Shown here piece after piece: positions 16,730 to 26,278 of a stretch of DNA of 64,000 nt. This stretch comes from NCEH01 sp043195135 (GTDB lineage Bacteria > Pseudomonadota > Alphaproteobacteria > Rhizobiales > Xanthobacteraceae): assembly GCF_043195135.1 (NCBI RefSeq), contig NZ_JBAFWP010000006.1; one strand, given 5' to 3'. The translations under genes and the position numbers were made by a program. Each line of letters opens with the position of its first letter. Positions within the stretch are counted from its first letter, which is position 1. The notes beneath the pieces are model-generated. The model had not been told where the DNA came from, searched no databases, and saw only the letters and a list, made by a program, of their open reading frames with translations.

Positions 16730-17479
16730 TCAATGCATGTGCAACCCGCCGTTCACATCGAGGACAGCGCCGGTGACATAGCTGGAAAGGTCGCTGGCCA
16801 GGAACAGGCAGGCGTCGGCGATTTCTTCCGCGCGGGCCAGCCGGCCCATGGGCACGGCTTCTTCCACCGCGCGCCGCCGCTCCGGGGTGAGCTGGCCCTG
16901 GAAAATATCGGTATCCACCAGCCCCGGCGCGATCGCATTGACGCGGATGCCGTCGGCGGCCAGCTCGCGCGCCATGGACTTGGCGAGGCTATGCACGCCC
17001 CCCTTCGCGGCGGCATAATGCGGGCCGCCGAACACCCCGCCGCCCCGCAGGGCCGCGAGCGAGCCGATGCACACGATCACGCCGGCCCGCCGCGTGCGGA
17101 AATAGGGCACGATGGCCTGGCTCATGTTGAAGGTGCCGCGCAGGCTCGCGTCCATCACCAGGTCGTAATTGGCGCGGTCCACGTCCATCAGGCGGGTGGG
17201 CTGGCTGACGCCGGCATTGTTCACCACGATGTCCAGCGCGCCGAAATGGGCGAGCACGGCATCGACGGCATGGGCGCATTGCGCCGGATCGGTGACATTG
17301 CAGGCCAGGCCCAGATGCGCGGTGCCGAGGCGCGCCGCGGCGTCGGCGGCGGCCTTGCCGTCCAGGTCGAAGATGGCGATGCGCGCGCCTTCGCGGGCGA
17401 AGCGGGTCGCGGTGGCAAAGCCGATCCCGCGCGGCGTGGCCGCGCCGGTGACGACCACGACCTTTCCTTCCAGCAACAT
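16730..17479 (-). CDS. SDR-family NAD(P)-dependent oxidoreductase
   Basis: A 249-residue classical short-chain dehydrogenase. It has a nucleotide loop TGAATPRGIG (11-20), NNAG (87-90), catalytic Ser140, Tyr155 and Lys159 (YAAAK), and the C-terminal ITGAV-like SYVTGAVLDVNGG. It lies downstream of the Liv binding-protein gene and is probably part of the LacI-controlled catabolic unit, oxidising a hydroxyl group of the imported compound. The substrate cannot be told. Confidence 0.85.
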   Translation of the reverse strand: MLLEGKVVVVTGAATPRGIGFATATRFAREGARIAIFDLDGKAAADAAARLGTAHLGLACNVTDPAQCAHAVDAVLAHFGALDIVVNNAGVSQPTRLMDVDRANYDLVMDASLRGTFNMSQAIVPYFRTRRAGVIVCIGSLAALRGGGVFGGPHYAAAKGGVHSLAKSMARELAADGIRVNAIAPGLVDTDIFQGQLTPERRRAVEEAVPMGRLARAEEIADACLFLASDLSSYVTGAVLDVNGGLHMH

Positions 17480-17503
17480 GATGATGTCCCTTGATTGTTG
17501 GGG

Positions 17504-17539
17504 GCCGGTGCCGGCGGCAGACGCGGCACCGGCTTTTTT
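17504..17539 (+). terminator. Hairpin with T-run between SBP and SDR genes
   Basis: GCCGGTGCC (17504-17512) pairs with GGCACCGGC (17525-17533), followed by six T on the plus strand. As an intrinsic terminator it would act on plus-strand transcripts, although both neighbours are on the minus strand. On that strand it is an intercistronic stem-loop after the SBP gene. Confidence 0.55.
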
Positions 17540-17543
17540 GTCC

Positions 17544-18758
17544 TCAGCCGCGCTTGACCAGCGGGCAGGAGCCCTTTTCCATCGACTGGAAGGCCTCGTC
17601 GCCGGGCACCACGGCTTTGACGATCATGTCGTCCCACGGATACTTGGACTCTTCCGGCTTCTTCACCTGGAGCAGGTACATGTCGTGCACCATGCGGCCA
17701 TCGGGGCGGATGATGCCGTTCTTGGCGAACATGTCGTTCACCGGAGTCTTGCGCATCGCCGCCATCACCTTGTCGCTGTCCTTGGACCCGACGGCGGCAA
17801 CCGCCTTCAGATAGTGCAGCACCGAGGAATAGTCCGCCGCCTGGGTGACGGTGGGCATGCGGCCGACCTTCTCGAAGAAGCGCTTGGACCAGGCGCGGGT
17901 CTCGTCGTTGAGATCCCAGTAGAAGCCTTCGGTGTAGAGCAGGCCCTGGGCGGTCTTCAGGCCGATGGAGTGCATGTCGGTGATGTAGCCGCCGAGCACG
18001 GCGAGGCGCTGCTTGCCGTCCTTGGTGATCTTGAATTCCTCGGCCTGCTTCACCGCATTGATGGTGTCGCCGCCGGAATTGGCGAGCGCGATCACCTTGG
18101 CGCCGGAGGATTTGGCGCTGAGCAGGAAGGCGGAGAAGTCCGGCGTGTTGAGCGGCGTCTTCACCGAGCCGATCACCTTGCCGCCGGCGTCCTTGACGAT
18201 CTGCGCGGTGTCCTTCTCCAGCGCCAGGCCGAAGGCATAGTCGGTGGTGAGGAAGAACCAGGTGTCGCCGCCGTCCTTCAGGATCGCCTTGCCGGTGACG
18301 TTGGCCCAGGAGATCGTGTCGAAGGCGTAGTGGATGGAATAGGGCGTGCACTTGTCGTTGGAGATGCGCGAGGTGGCGGCGCCGACGACGATGGCGATCT
18401 TCTTGAGCGAAGCGGCGATGTCCACCACCGCGATGGCGACGGCCGAGTTGGAAATATCGGTGATCATGTCGACATGATCGGTCTCGTACCATTGCCGGGC
18501 GATGCCGGCGCCGATGTCGGCCTTGTTCTGGGTGTCGGCATAGACGAGGCCGATGGGCTCGCCCAGCACCTTGCCGCCGAAATCATCGATGGCCATCTGA
18601 ACGGCGGTCACGGAGCCCTGGCCGGAAATATCCGAGAACAGGCCGGACATGTCGGTGAGCACGCCGATCTTCACGCCCTCTGCGGCATGCGCCGTGCCGA
18701 ACGGCAGGGCGGCTGCGAGGGCCACCGCGAGCGCGGGAAGCGAGAACAGTTTCTTCAT
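17544..18758 (-). CDS. livK: Branched-chain amino-acid-type ABC substrate-binding protein
   Basis: A 404-residue periplasmic protein of the LivK family. A signal peptide (about 1-25, ending AHA) is followed by EGVKIGVLTDMSGLFSDISG and the two-lobe fold. Likely cargo is not necessarily an amino acid; relatives bind many organic acids and aromatics. Its start codon is 48 bases from the palindrome at 18806-18819. The cognate permease and ATPase genes are at 20086-23508, on the far side of the lacI-type gene. Confidence 0.88.
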   Translation of the reverse strand: MKKLFSLPALAVALAAALPFGTAHAAEGVKIGVLTDMSGLFSDISGQGSVTAVQMAIDDFGGKVLGEPIGLVYADTQNKADIGAGIARQWYETDHVDMITDISNSAVAIAVVDIAASLKKIAIVVGAATSRISNDKCTPYSIHYAFDTISWANVTGKAILKDGGDTWFFLTTDYAFGLALEKDTAQIVKDAGGKVIGSVKTPLNTPDFSAFLLSAKSSGAKVIALANSGGDTINAVKQAEEFKITKDGKQRLAVLGGYITDMHSIGLKTAQGLLYTEGFYWDLNDETRAWSKRFFEKVGRMPTVTQAADYSSVLHYLKAVAAVGSKDSDKVMAAMRKTPVNDMFAKNGIIRPDGRMVHDMYLLQVKKPEESKYPWDDMIVKAVVPGDEAFQSMEKGSCPLVKRG

Positions 18759-18805
18759 TTTGGACGATCTCCCCTTACGTTTTGTTTTTCACTTTTGACT
18801 GCTTG

Positions 18806-18819
18806 TGCATACGTATGCA
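18806..18819. promoter_or_regulatory. LacI operator candidate upstream of livK
   Basis: TGCATACGTATGCA is a perfect 14-bp palindrome with a central CG. The same core and flank (GCTTGYGCATACGTATGCA) recur at 26275-26291. It lies between the regulator gene and livK. Confidence 0.65.
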
Positions 18820-18869
18820 TCCACAGGCCCGCGCGCGTGTCAATGGGCGTTCTCCCGGCGCGCGCGGTG

Positions 18870-19886
18870 TTATTCCGCCGGGTGTTTTGCGGCGATGAGC
18901 GCAGACGAGCGCACGATCAGTTCACCCGGAAGCCGCTCGGTGACGGCCTTGCGCTTGGTCTTGCGCTCCGGGTCGAACAGCAGCGCCAGGGCGCGCTCGA
19001 TCATGGCGTCGATCGGCTGGCGCACCGTGGTGAGCTGGTAGCTCGGCCAGGAGGCCGAGGGGATATCGTCGAAGCCGACGATGGAGAGGTCCTGCGGCAC
19101 GCGCAGGCCGAGTTCGAAGCGCGCCGCGTCCAGCGCCCCCATGGCCATCACGTCGCTGACGCAGACGATGGCATTGGGCCGCCTGCGGAAACGCAGCAGG
19201 CGCAGGGCGGCGGCGAAGCCGCCCTCATAGGTGTTGCTGCCCATCTCGTCGCCGACCAGGGACAGGCCGTGGCGCCCCAGCGCCTCCTCCAGCCCCTGCT
19301 TGCGCTCGATATGGGTCGAGGTGTCGGCCCGCCCGCCGATGATGGCGAAGCGGTCGTGCTCCGCCTCGATCAGGCGCTCCGTCAGGTCGAAGGAGGCCTG
19401 CACATTGGCGCAGCACACCGAGCAGACCGCCTCCTTGTAGGTGGCGCGGTTGAACAGCACGACCGGCGTCTTGTTGCGCTCGCACGCATTGGCCATCTTG
19501 CTGGACAGGGCCGAGGACGTGATGATGACCCCTTCCACCTGATATTGCAGGAGAAACGGCAGCACGTCGTCCACTTCCCCGCCCGGCGGCACGGTGAACA
19601 GCAGCACCCGCTTGCCGCGCTTCTGCAACGCCGCGACGAAGCCGTTCAGCACCGTCGGATAGAACGGGTTGAGCAGGTCCCCCATCACCAGGCCGACGAT
19701 GTTGGACTTGTTGCTCAGAAGGCTGCGCGCCAGCTCGTTGGGCGTATAGCCGATGCTCTGCGCGGTCGAGAGAATGCGCTCGCGGGTATCGCTCGAAATG
19801 CGCTCGTCGCCGGCGAGCGCCCGCGAGACCGTGGATTGCGAGACGCCCGCGGCGCGCGCCACGTCGCGCGAGGTAATCTTGCTCAT
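18870..19886 (-). CDS. LacI-family transcriptional regulator
   Basis: A 338-residue regulator with the helix-turn-helix SRDVARAAGVSQSTVSRALA near the N-terminus, hinge ELARSLLSNKS and an effector-binding domain (SIVGFDDIPSASWPSYQLTT). It sits between the Liv permease genes and livK. Two identical-core palindromes in the cluster (18806-18819 and 26279-26290) are probable operators, so it likely represses livK-SDR and the aldehyde dehydrogenase/pdxA divergent promoters. Effector unknown. Confidence 0.9.
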   Translation of the reverse strand: MSKITSRDVARAAGVSQSTVSRALAGDERISSDTRERILSTAQSIGYTPNELARSLLSNKSNIVGLVMGDLLNPFYPTVLNGFVAALQKRGKRVLLFTVPPGGEVDDVLPFLLQYQVEGVIITSSALSSKMANACERNKTPVVLFNRATYKEAVCSVCCANVQASFDLTERLIEAEHDRFAIIGGRADTSTHIERKQGLEEALGRHGLSLVGDEMGSNTYEGGFAAALRLLRFRRRPNAIVCVSDVMAMGALDAARFELGLRVPQDLSIVGFDDIPSASWPSYQLTTVRQPIDAMIERALALLFDPERKTKRKAVTERLPGELIVRSSALIAAKHPAE

Positions 19887-20085
19887 CCGTCCTCCGCACT
19901 GGCCCGGCGCATCCGCGCGGCCACGTTATAGCCCGGTCGATCCCGGCGTTCCAAACGGCGGGGCGCAGGCGAGGACCTGCCCGCCGGGCGAAGCGGACGG
20001 GCTGCGCCCGCCCGGCCGCCGGGCCTTCATGTGGCCCTGCGCGCTGCGCCGCCGGTCGCGGCGCGATTGGCGTGGGCGCGCCATT

Positions 20086-21135
20086 TCAGAAGTCCGTGCT
20101 GGGTCGCGGCGCGGGCGTGAACCGCCCGTCCGCCCGTCGCCGCCGCCAGAAGGCGGGGAGCTTGGCGAGCCGGTCGAGCTCGCCCACGATCCCGCGCCGG
20201 AAGGCGAGCACGCAGACCACGAAGATGGCGCCCTGGATGATCGTGACCCAGGAACCGAACTGGGCCAGATATTGCTGCATGCCGGTGACGATCAGCGCGC
20301 CCATGACGGGCCCGGTCAGCGTTCCCGCGCCGCCGAGCACGGTCATCAGCACCGCTTCGCCCGAGGCTTGCCAGCTGACGTCGGTGAGCGAGGCGAGCTG
20401 GAACACCAGCGCCTTGGTGGCCCCGCCCAAACCCGCCACGCCGGCGGAGATCACGAAGGCGGCGAGCTTCACGTGACGCGTCTTGATGCCGAGCGAGGTG
20501 GCCTTGATGTCATTGTCCCGCACCGCCCGCAGCACCTGGCCGAACGGGGAATTGATGGTGCGGTAGATGATCAGGAAGCCGATCAGGAACACCCCCATGA
20601 CGAAATAATACATCGCCATGTGGCTGCCGAGCGGGATCAACCCGAACAGATCGCCGCGCGGCACGCTCTGGATGCCGTCCTCGCCGCCGGTGAACTCGGC
20701 CTGGAGGCAGAAGAAGAACACCATCTGCGCCAGCGCCAGCGTGATCATGGAGAAATAGATCCCCTGCCGGCGGATCGCCAGCCAGCCGAACGCCGCGCCC
20801 AGCACGATCGCGACGGCGGTGCCGGCGAGGATCGAGAGTTCCGGTGTCAGGCCCCAGTATTTCGCCGATTCCGCCGTCACATAGGAGGCGATGCCGAAAT
20901 AGGCGGCATGGCCGAAGGAGAGCAGGCCGGCAAAGCCGAACAGCAGGTTGAAGGAGCAGGCGAACAGGGCGAAGCACAACACCTTCATGGCGAACAGCGG
21001 GTAGACCATGAAGGGGAACACCGCGAGCGCCGCGATGCCGAGCGCCCAGGCGAGGACCTGGCGCCGGCGCGCGGCGGCCGCCCGGGCGGCGAGGGGCGCG
21101 GTCACGGGCGTGGTAACGGGACTTGCCATGAGCAT
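20086..21135 (-). CDS. livM: Liv-type ABC transporter permease LivM
   Basis: A 349-residue permease of the LivM family with about ten hydrophobic segments and the family motif FNLLFGFAGLLSFGHAAYFG. The start chosen is ATG at 21135 (MLMASPV), with AGGAGG eight bases upstream. It lies 2 bases downstream of livH. It forms the channel with LivH for the livK product. Confidence 0.88.
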   Translation of the reverse strand: MLMASPVTTPVTAPLAARAAAARRRQVLAWALGIAALAVFPFMVYPLFAMKVLCFALFACSFNLLFGFAGLLSFGHAAYFGIASYVTAESAKYWGLTPELSILAGTAVAIVLGAAFGWLAIRRQGIYFSMITLALAQMVFFFCLQAEFTGGEDGIQSVPRGDLFGLIPLGSHMAMYYFVMGVFLIGFLIIYRTINSPFGQVLRAVRDNDIKATSLGIKTRHVKLAAFVISAGVAGLGGATKALVFQLASLTDVSWQASGEAVLMTVLGGAGTLTGPVMGALIVTGMQQYLAQFGSWVTIIQGAIFVVCVLAFRRGIVGELDRLAKLPAFWRRRRADGRFTPAPRPSTDF

Positions 21136-21137
21136 GG

Positions 21138-22037
21138 TCACGCCCTCCTTCCGAACAGGCCGGCCGGCTTCACCAGCAGGACGCAGGCCATGAGGACAAA
21201 TACGACGGTGCTGGACGCGGCGGGATAGAACACCTTGGTCAATCCCTCCACGAACCCCACCAGGAAGCCGGAGACGATGGCGCCCGACATGGAGCCGAGG
21301 CCGCCGATCACCACCACCGCGAACACCACGATGATGATGTTGGAGCCCATCAGCGGGCTCACCTGGTAGATCGGCGCGGCGAGCACCCCGGCGACGGCGG
21401 CGAGCGCGACGCCGAGGCCGTAGGTGAGGTTGATCATCTTCGACACGTCGATGCCGAACGCCCGCACCAGGTGGGGTTTCTCCGTCGCCGCGCGCAGATA
21501 GGAGCCGAGGCGGGTGCGCTCGAACATGTACCAGACCGCGAAGCAGATGCTGATGGAGGCCACCAGCACCCAGGCGCGATACGTGGGCATGTACATGAAG
21601 CCGAGATCCCAGCCCCCGCGCAGTTCGGCGGGGATGGCATAGGGCTGGCCGGAGGAGCCGAGCTTCTGGCGGAAGCTGCCTTCCAGCAGTAGGGCGAGGC
21701 CGAAGGTCAGGAGCAGGCCGTAGGCCGGGTCGAGCGCATAGACCCGCCGGAGCACGAAGCGTTCCAGCAGCAGGCCGAACGCGCCGACGATCAGGGGCGC
21801 CAGCAGCAGCGCGGCCCAATAATTGACGCCCAGGGTCTGGAGCAGGATCCAGGCCAGCATGGCGCCGAGCATGTATTGCGCGCCATGCACAAAATTGACG
21901 ATGTTGAGCATGCCGAAAATCAAGGCGAGGCCAAGGCTCAGCATCGCATAGAAGGCGCCGTTGATGAGGCCCAGCATGAGCTGGCCCATGAACGCCTCAA
22001 TGGAGAGATTGTAGAGGGTATCCAATATATTATGCAT
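21138..22037 (-). CDS. livH: Liv-type ABC transporter permease LivH
   Basis: A 299-residue permease of the LivH family, with the typical MLSLGLALIFGMLNIVNFVH stretch and GGLGSMSGAIVSGFLVG near the C-terminus. A strong ribosome site (AGGAGGGTAAT) overlaps the end of livF. Confidence 0.9.
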   Translation of the reverse strand: MHNILDTLYNLSIEAFMGQLMLGLINGAFYAMLSLGLALIFGMLNIVNFVHGAQYMLGAMLAWILLQTLGVNYWAALLLAPLIVGAFGLLLERFVLRRVYALDPAYGLLLTFGLALLLEGSFRQKLGSSGQPYAIPAELRGGWDLGFMYMPTYRAWVLVASISICFAVWYMFERTRLGSYLRAATEKPHLVRAFGIDVSKMINLTYGLGVALAAVAGVLAAPIYQVSPLMGSNIIIVVFAVVVIGGLGSMSGAIVSGFLVGFVEGLTKVFYPAASSTVVFVLMACVLLVKPAGLFGRRA

Positions 22038-22046
22038 ATTACCCTC

Positions 22047-22760
22047 CTATGCGTGCAAATAGTTGGCGATGGCGCGCACTTCGTCGGCCTTGGCGGCATG
22101 GGGGATGTGTTCGACCACGCGGCCGTTCTCCAGGACATAGTGCTGGTCCGCCACGCGGGCGGCGAACTTGATGTTCTGCTCCACCAGCAAAATGGTGTAG
22201 CCGAGCGTTTTCAGTTCGCGGATCACGGCGCCGATCTGCTTGACGATCACGGGGGCGAGCCCTTCCGTCGGCTCGTCCAGCAGCAGGGTGTCGGCGCCGG
22301 TGCGCAGGATGCGGGCGATGGCCAGCATCTGCTGCTCGCCGCCGGAAAGCTTCGTGCCGCCGCTCTTGGCGCGGTCCTTCAGGTTCGGGAACAGGCGATA
22401 GATGGCGTCGAGCCCCATGCCGCCGTCGCGCAGCTTGGGGGGCAGGCGCAGATTCTCTTCCACCGAGAGGGTCGCGAAGATGCCGCGATCCTCCGGGCAA
22501 TAGGCGAGGCCCTGCCGCGCGATCTGGTTCGCCTGGGCCGCGATGGTCTCCTTGCCGTGAAACAGGATCGAGCCGCGGCGCTTGTCCAGCAGGCCCATCA
22601 TGGCCTTGAGCGTGGTGCTCTTGCCGGCGCCGTTGCGGCCGAGCAGCGTCACCAGCTGGCCCGGGCGCACGTCGAAGGAGACCGAATGCAGCACGTGGGA
22701 ATCGCCGTACCAGCCGTGCAGGTCGCGCACGCAGAGGACGGAGGCGCTGGCCTCATTCAT
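22047..22760 (-). CDS. livF: Liv-type ABC transporter ATPase LivF
   Basis: A 237-residue ATPase with Walker A GRNGAGKSTT, signature LSGGEQQMLAIARI and Walker B LLLDEPTEGLAP, plus the LivF-typical GYTILLVEQN. Its start overlaps the end of livG by 8 bases. It energises uptake together with LivG. Confidence 0.9.
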   Translation of the reverse strand: MNEASASVLCVRDLHGWYGDSHVLHSVSFDVRPGQLVTLLGRNGAGKSTTLKAMMGLLDKRRGSILFHGKETIAAQANQIARQGLAYCPEDRGIFATLSVEENLRLPPKLRDGGMGLDAIYRLFPNLKDRAKSGGTKLSGGEQQMLAIARILRTGADTLLLDEPTEGLAPVIVKQIGAVIRELKTLGYTILLVEQNIKFAARVADQHYVLENGRVVEHIPHAAKADEVRAIANYLHA

Positions 22761-23508
22761 CGTCGTCGTCCTCCCCGAGATAGGCGGTGATCACGTCCGG
22801 ATTGGCGGTGACTTCCGCATAGGTGCCGCTGGCGAGAAGCTGGCCGCGCGCCAGCACCGTGATGGTGTCGGAGAGGGTCGCGACGACCGGCAGATTATGT
22901 TCCACCATCACCACCGTCCGCCCCTTCGCCACGGTGCGGATCAGCTCCGTGATCGGGCCGATGTCCTCCGGGCCGAGGCCGGACATGGGTTCGTCCAGCA
23001 GCAGGGTTTCCGGCTCCAGGGCGAGGGTGGTGGCGAGTTCGAGCGCCCGCTTGCGGCCATAGGCGAGGGAGCCGGAAGCGGTGTCGGCATAAGCGGTGAG
23101 CCCGACCATCTCCAGCAGTTCGTCGGCGCGGTCGTCGAACCGGGCAAGCGCGGCGGTGGAGCGCCAGAAGCAATAGCTTCCGCCCTCTTTTCCCTGGAGC
23201 GCGACGCGCACATTGTCCCGCGCCGAGAGCTGGTCGAAGACCGAGGAAATCTGGAACGAGCGCACCAGGCCGAGGCGCGACACGGCGGCCGGCTCCAAAT
23301 GGGTGATGTTGCGCCCGCGATAATGGATCGAGCCGTGGGTCGGCTTGAGGAAGCTGGTCAAGAGATTGAACAGCGTCGTCTTGCCGGCGCCATTGGGGCC
23401 GATGATGCCGTGTATGGTGTGTTCGGCCACCTGAAGGCTGACGTCCTTGACGGCGAAAAAGCCGTTGAACTGCTTGCTCAGGTCGCGCGCTTCGATCGCG
23501 ATGCCCAT
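22753..23508 (-). CDS. livG: Liv-type ABC transporter ATPase LivG
   Basis: A 251-residue ATPase with Walker A GPNGAGKTT, the LivG-specific LGLVRSFQISSVFDQLSARDN and Walker B LLLDEPMSGLGPED. The signature helix is SLAYGRKRALELATTLA, with YG in place of the canonical SGG, as is usual for the family. It ends with an acidic tail (EDDDDE). A 193-base gap separates it from the dehydrogenase gene upstream, where I see no further gene. Confidence 0.9.
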   Translation of the reverse strand: MGIAIEARDLSKQFNGFFAVKDVSLQVAEHTIHGIIGPNGAGKTTLFNLLTSFLKPTHGSIHYRGRNITHLEPAAVSRLGLVRSFQISSVFDQLSARDNVRVALQGKEGGSYCFWRSTAALARFDDRADELLEMVGLTAYADTASGSLAYGRKRALELATTLALEPETLLLDEPMSGLGPEDIGPITELIRTVAKGRTVVMVEHNLPVVATLSDTITVLARGQLLASGTYAEVTANPDVITAYLGEDDDDE

Positions 23509-23701
23509 GTCCCTCCTCCGGTAATGCGGAGACCCGGCGCGGTCCGTCCTCCGGCCGGTGGCGGGGGCCGGAGGCGGGCGCGGGAGAGCGGGATTCCTCT
23601 AGGGAAAGCCGCTTCCATCGCGCCGCGCGGGTCGTCCTTGGCGTTCAGCGTTTCCTCCTCCCCCGCCTTTTGTTTTATGGCGGTGGGAGATTTTACCCGG
23701 T

Positions 23702-24643
23702 CTAGACGGCGCGCCTCATCTGGTCGTCCTCGCCCGCGGCACCGGCCGCCGCGCCTTCGGGCACCTTCATCATCATCTTGATGATGCTGCCATAATCCAG
23801 ATGCCCGTTGCCGCTCTGGCAATGCAGCGCGAACAGGTCGCACGCGAGATCGCCGAGCGGGCTCAGGGATTTGTATTCCGCCGAGAGCTGCTTGGCCAAA
23901 CGCATGTCCTTGAGCTGGAACTCGGAGCGGAAGCCGCCCTGGTAGCCGTGGGAAGACGGCACATGGGGCATGATGCCGGGATAGGGATGATAGCGCTCCA
24001 GGGCATAATTGGTGCCCGAGGAATTGCGCATCACCTCGGAGAGAACCGCCGGGTCGAGGCCGTTGGCGACGCCGAGCGCGAGCGCTTCGGCCGTGGCGGC
24101 CATGCACACGCCCGAAAGCATGTTGTTGCAGAGCTTCGCGGTGTGGCCGGCGCCGTTGCCGCCCACATGGAAGATGCGCTTGCCCATGGCTTCCAGCAGC
24201 GGGCGCGCCCGCTCCAGGTCGGCGGCGCTGCCGCCCACCATGAAGGTGAGCGTGCCGGCTTCCGCGCCCGGCGTGCCGCCGGAGACCGGCGCGTCGATCA
24301 TGCTCTTGCCGGCGGCGTGGGCCTCGACGGCGATCTCGGACGAGACGGTGCTCGAAATGGTGCTGGAATCGATCAGCAGCGTGCCGGGACGCGTCTTCGC
24401 CACGAGGCCGTCCGGGCCGAGATAGAGATCGCGCACATTCTGCCCGGTGGGCAGCATGGAGATCACCACGTCGGCCTCGGTGGCGGCACCGTGGGGCGAG
24501 ACCGCCGCATGGGCGCCGAGCCGCACCGCCTCGTCGAGGGCGGAGACCGAGAGGTCGTAGGCGAAAACGGTGTGACCGGCCCGGATCAGATTGCGGACCA
24601 TGGGACGCCCCATGTTTCCGATGCCGATGAATGCAACCCGCAT
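23702..24643 (-). CDS. 3-Hydroxyisobutyrate dehydrogenase-family NAD(P)-dependent enzyme
   Basis: A 313-residue beta-hydroxyacid dehydrogenase. It has a Rossmann loop GIGNMGRPMVRNL at the N-terminus, substrate motif DAPVSGGTPGAEAGTLTFMVGG, and the catalytic Lys in GHTAKLCNNMLSG. Members oxidise 3-hydroxyisobutyrate, tartronate semialdehyde-related acids or threonate. It lies 10 bases after the aldehyde dehydrogenase gene, so a hydroxyacid/semialdehyde pair is likely. Exact substrate is open. Confidence 0.87.
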   Translation of the reverse strand: MRVAFIGIGNMGRPMVRNLIRAGHTVFAYDLSVSALDEAVRLGAHAAVSPHGAATEADVVISMLPTGQNVRDLYLGPDGLVAKTRPGTLLIDSSTISSTVSSEIAVEAHAAGKSMIDAPVSGGTPGAEAGTLTFMVGGSAADLERARPLLEAMGKRIFHVGGNGAGHTAKLCNNMLSGVCMAATAEALALGVANGLDPAVLSEVMRNSSGTNYALERYHPYPGIMPHVPSSHGYQGGFRSEFQLKDMRLAKQLSAEYKSLSPLGDLACDLFALHCQSGNGHLDYGSIIKMMMKVPEGAAAGAAGEDDQMRRAV

Positions 24644-24653
24644 GATGCGCTCC

Positions 24654-26177
24654 CTAGGCCGAAATGTTCGGATTGATGATGGCGGTCTTTGACCAGGTGA
24701 AGTGATGCAGCATGCTTTCCAGGGACAGTTCCTTGCCCATGCCGCTCATCTTGGTGCCGCCGTATTCGATGTTCGCTTCGGCCACCGCATACTGGTTCAC
24801 CTGCACGAAGCCGGCATCCACCTGTTCGATGAACTGGAAGGCCTTGGACAGATCGTTGGTCCAGACCGTGGCGGCGAGGCCGAACTTGACGTCGTTGGCC
24901 TCCTTGATCACCGCGTTGAAATCGGTCCAGCGCGCGAGCGTCGCCACCGGGCCGAAGATCTCGTCCTGGCACACCTGCGAGGCGTGCGGGATGCCTTCGA
25001 TGAGGGTCGTCTGGTAGAAATAGCCGTCCTTCAACGCCGGGTCCTGCGGGCGCGCGCCGCCGGTGAGGATGCGCGCGCCCTCGGTCTGGCGCGCCATCTG
25101 CACATAGCGCTCCACGCGGTCGAGCTGCGACTTGGAGATGATGGAGCCGACCTGCGTGCGCTCGTCTAGCGGGTCGCCGACCCGGAACGTCGGAATCACC
25201 GCGAGCACCCGCTCCACCACTTCGTCATAAAGCGAATCGTGGATATAGACCCGCGTGCCGGCGGTGCAGGACTGGCCCTGGCGCTGCAGGCGCAGGCCGC
25301 GGACCACGCCGTCGGCGGCCGCTGCGGGGTCCATGTCCGGCAGGAACACGCTCGGGTTCTTGCCGCCCAGTTCCGCCGTGACCGGGGCGATCTTGTCGGC
25401 GGCGTAGTGCAGGATCTTCACGCCCACGGCGCTCGATCCGGTGAAGGTGACCTTGCGCACCTGCGGATGCTCGCACAGCAGGCGGCCGGCTTCCTCGCCG
25501 AAGCCCGAGATGCAGTTCGTGACGCCCGGCGGCAGCACTTCCTGGAGCAGCTCGAAGCAGCGCAGCACGGCCAGCGGGGCCTGTTCCGCAGTCTTCAGCA
25601 CCACCGTATTGCCGGCGGCGAGCGCCGGGCCGATCTTGGATGCGAGTTGCATCAACGGGGCGTTCCAGGGAATGATGGCGGCGACCACGCCAAGCGGCTC
25701 GCGCTTGGTGAACAGCAGGCGGCCGTCGAGATAGGGAATGGTCTGCCCCTTCACCTCGCCGGCGAGGCCGGCAAAGAAACGCAGGATATCCACCATGGTT
25801 GCGGCTTCGCCGCGGGTCTGGGTCGCGAGGGCGTTGCCGGTCTCGAACGCGGACAATTGGGCGATCGATTCGGCCTCGCTCTCCAGCCGTGCGGCGGCCT
25901 TCACCAGGAAGGCGGCGCGGTCGCGCGCGGTGAGATGGCGCCAGCTGGCGAAGGCGGCCTGGGCGGAGGCGACGGCGCGGTCCACGTCGGCGGCGCCGCA
26001 GCGCGGCGCGTGGCCGATGATGCGGGCGGTGGCGGGATTATCGACGTCGAACGTATGGTCGGTGAGCGCGGCCTGGAGGCGGCCCTCGCACACCACCATC
26101 CCGGACAGGCGCTTGGCTTGCGCGGCGGCCGCCTCGGCGCGCTGCACGGGCGATATTGCCTCGCTGATATCGAGCAT
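24654..26177 (-). CDS. Aldehyde dehydrogenase (NAD(P)+)
   Basis: A 507-residue enzyme of the ALDH superfamily. It shows the IIPWNAPLMQLASKIGPALA stretch, catalytic Glu in ELGGKNPSVFLP and the nucleophile Cys in GQSCTAGTRVYIHD. The start at 26177 (MLDISEAI) has GAGAGGAAG upstream; the longer frame is not supported. It is the first gene of the minus-strand unit and shares a divergent promoter region with the pdxA-like gene, where an operator lies. Confidence 0.9.
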   Translation of the reverse strand: MLDISEAISPVQRAEAAAAQAKRLSGMVVCEGRLQAALTDHTFDVDNPATARIIGHAPRCGAADVDRAVASAQAAFASWRHLTARDRAAFLVKAAARLESEAESIAQLSAFETGNALATQTRGEAATMVDILRFFAGLAGEVKGQTIPYLDGRLLFTKREPLGVVAAIIPWNAPLMQLASKIGPALAAGNTVVLKTAEQAPLAVLRCFELLQEVLPPGVTNCISGFGEEAGRLLCEHPQVRKVTFTGSSAVGVKILHYAADKIAPVTAELGGKNPSVFLPDMDPAAAADGVVRGLRLQRQGQSCTAGTRVYIHDSLYDEVVERVLAVIPTFRVGDPLDERTQVGSIISKSQLDRVERYVQMARQTEGARILTGGARPQDPALKDGYFYQTTLIEGIPHASQVCQDEIFGPVATLARWTDFNAVIKEANDVKFGLAATVWTNDLSKAFQFIEQVDAGFVQVNQYAVAEANIEYGGTKMSGMGKELSLESMLHHFTWSKTAIINPNISA

Positions 26178-26278
26178 TGGCTTCCTCTCGTTTCCACCCC
26201 GGCTCCGCTCTTTGAGTCTGCCGGCGGGCCATTCCGTTGCACTTCGGCGCGGCGGGACGGGGTCCCGGCTCTGCTTGC

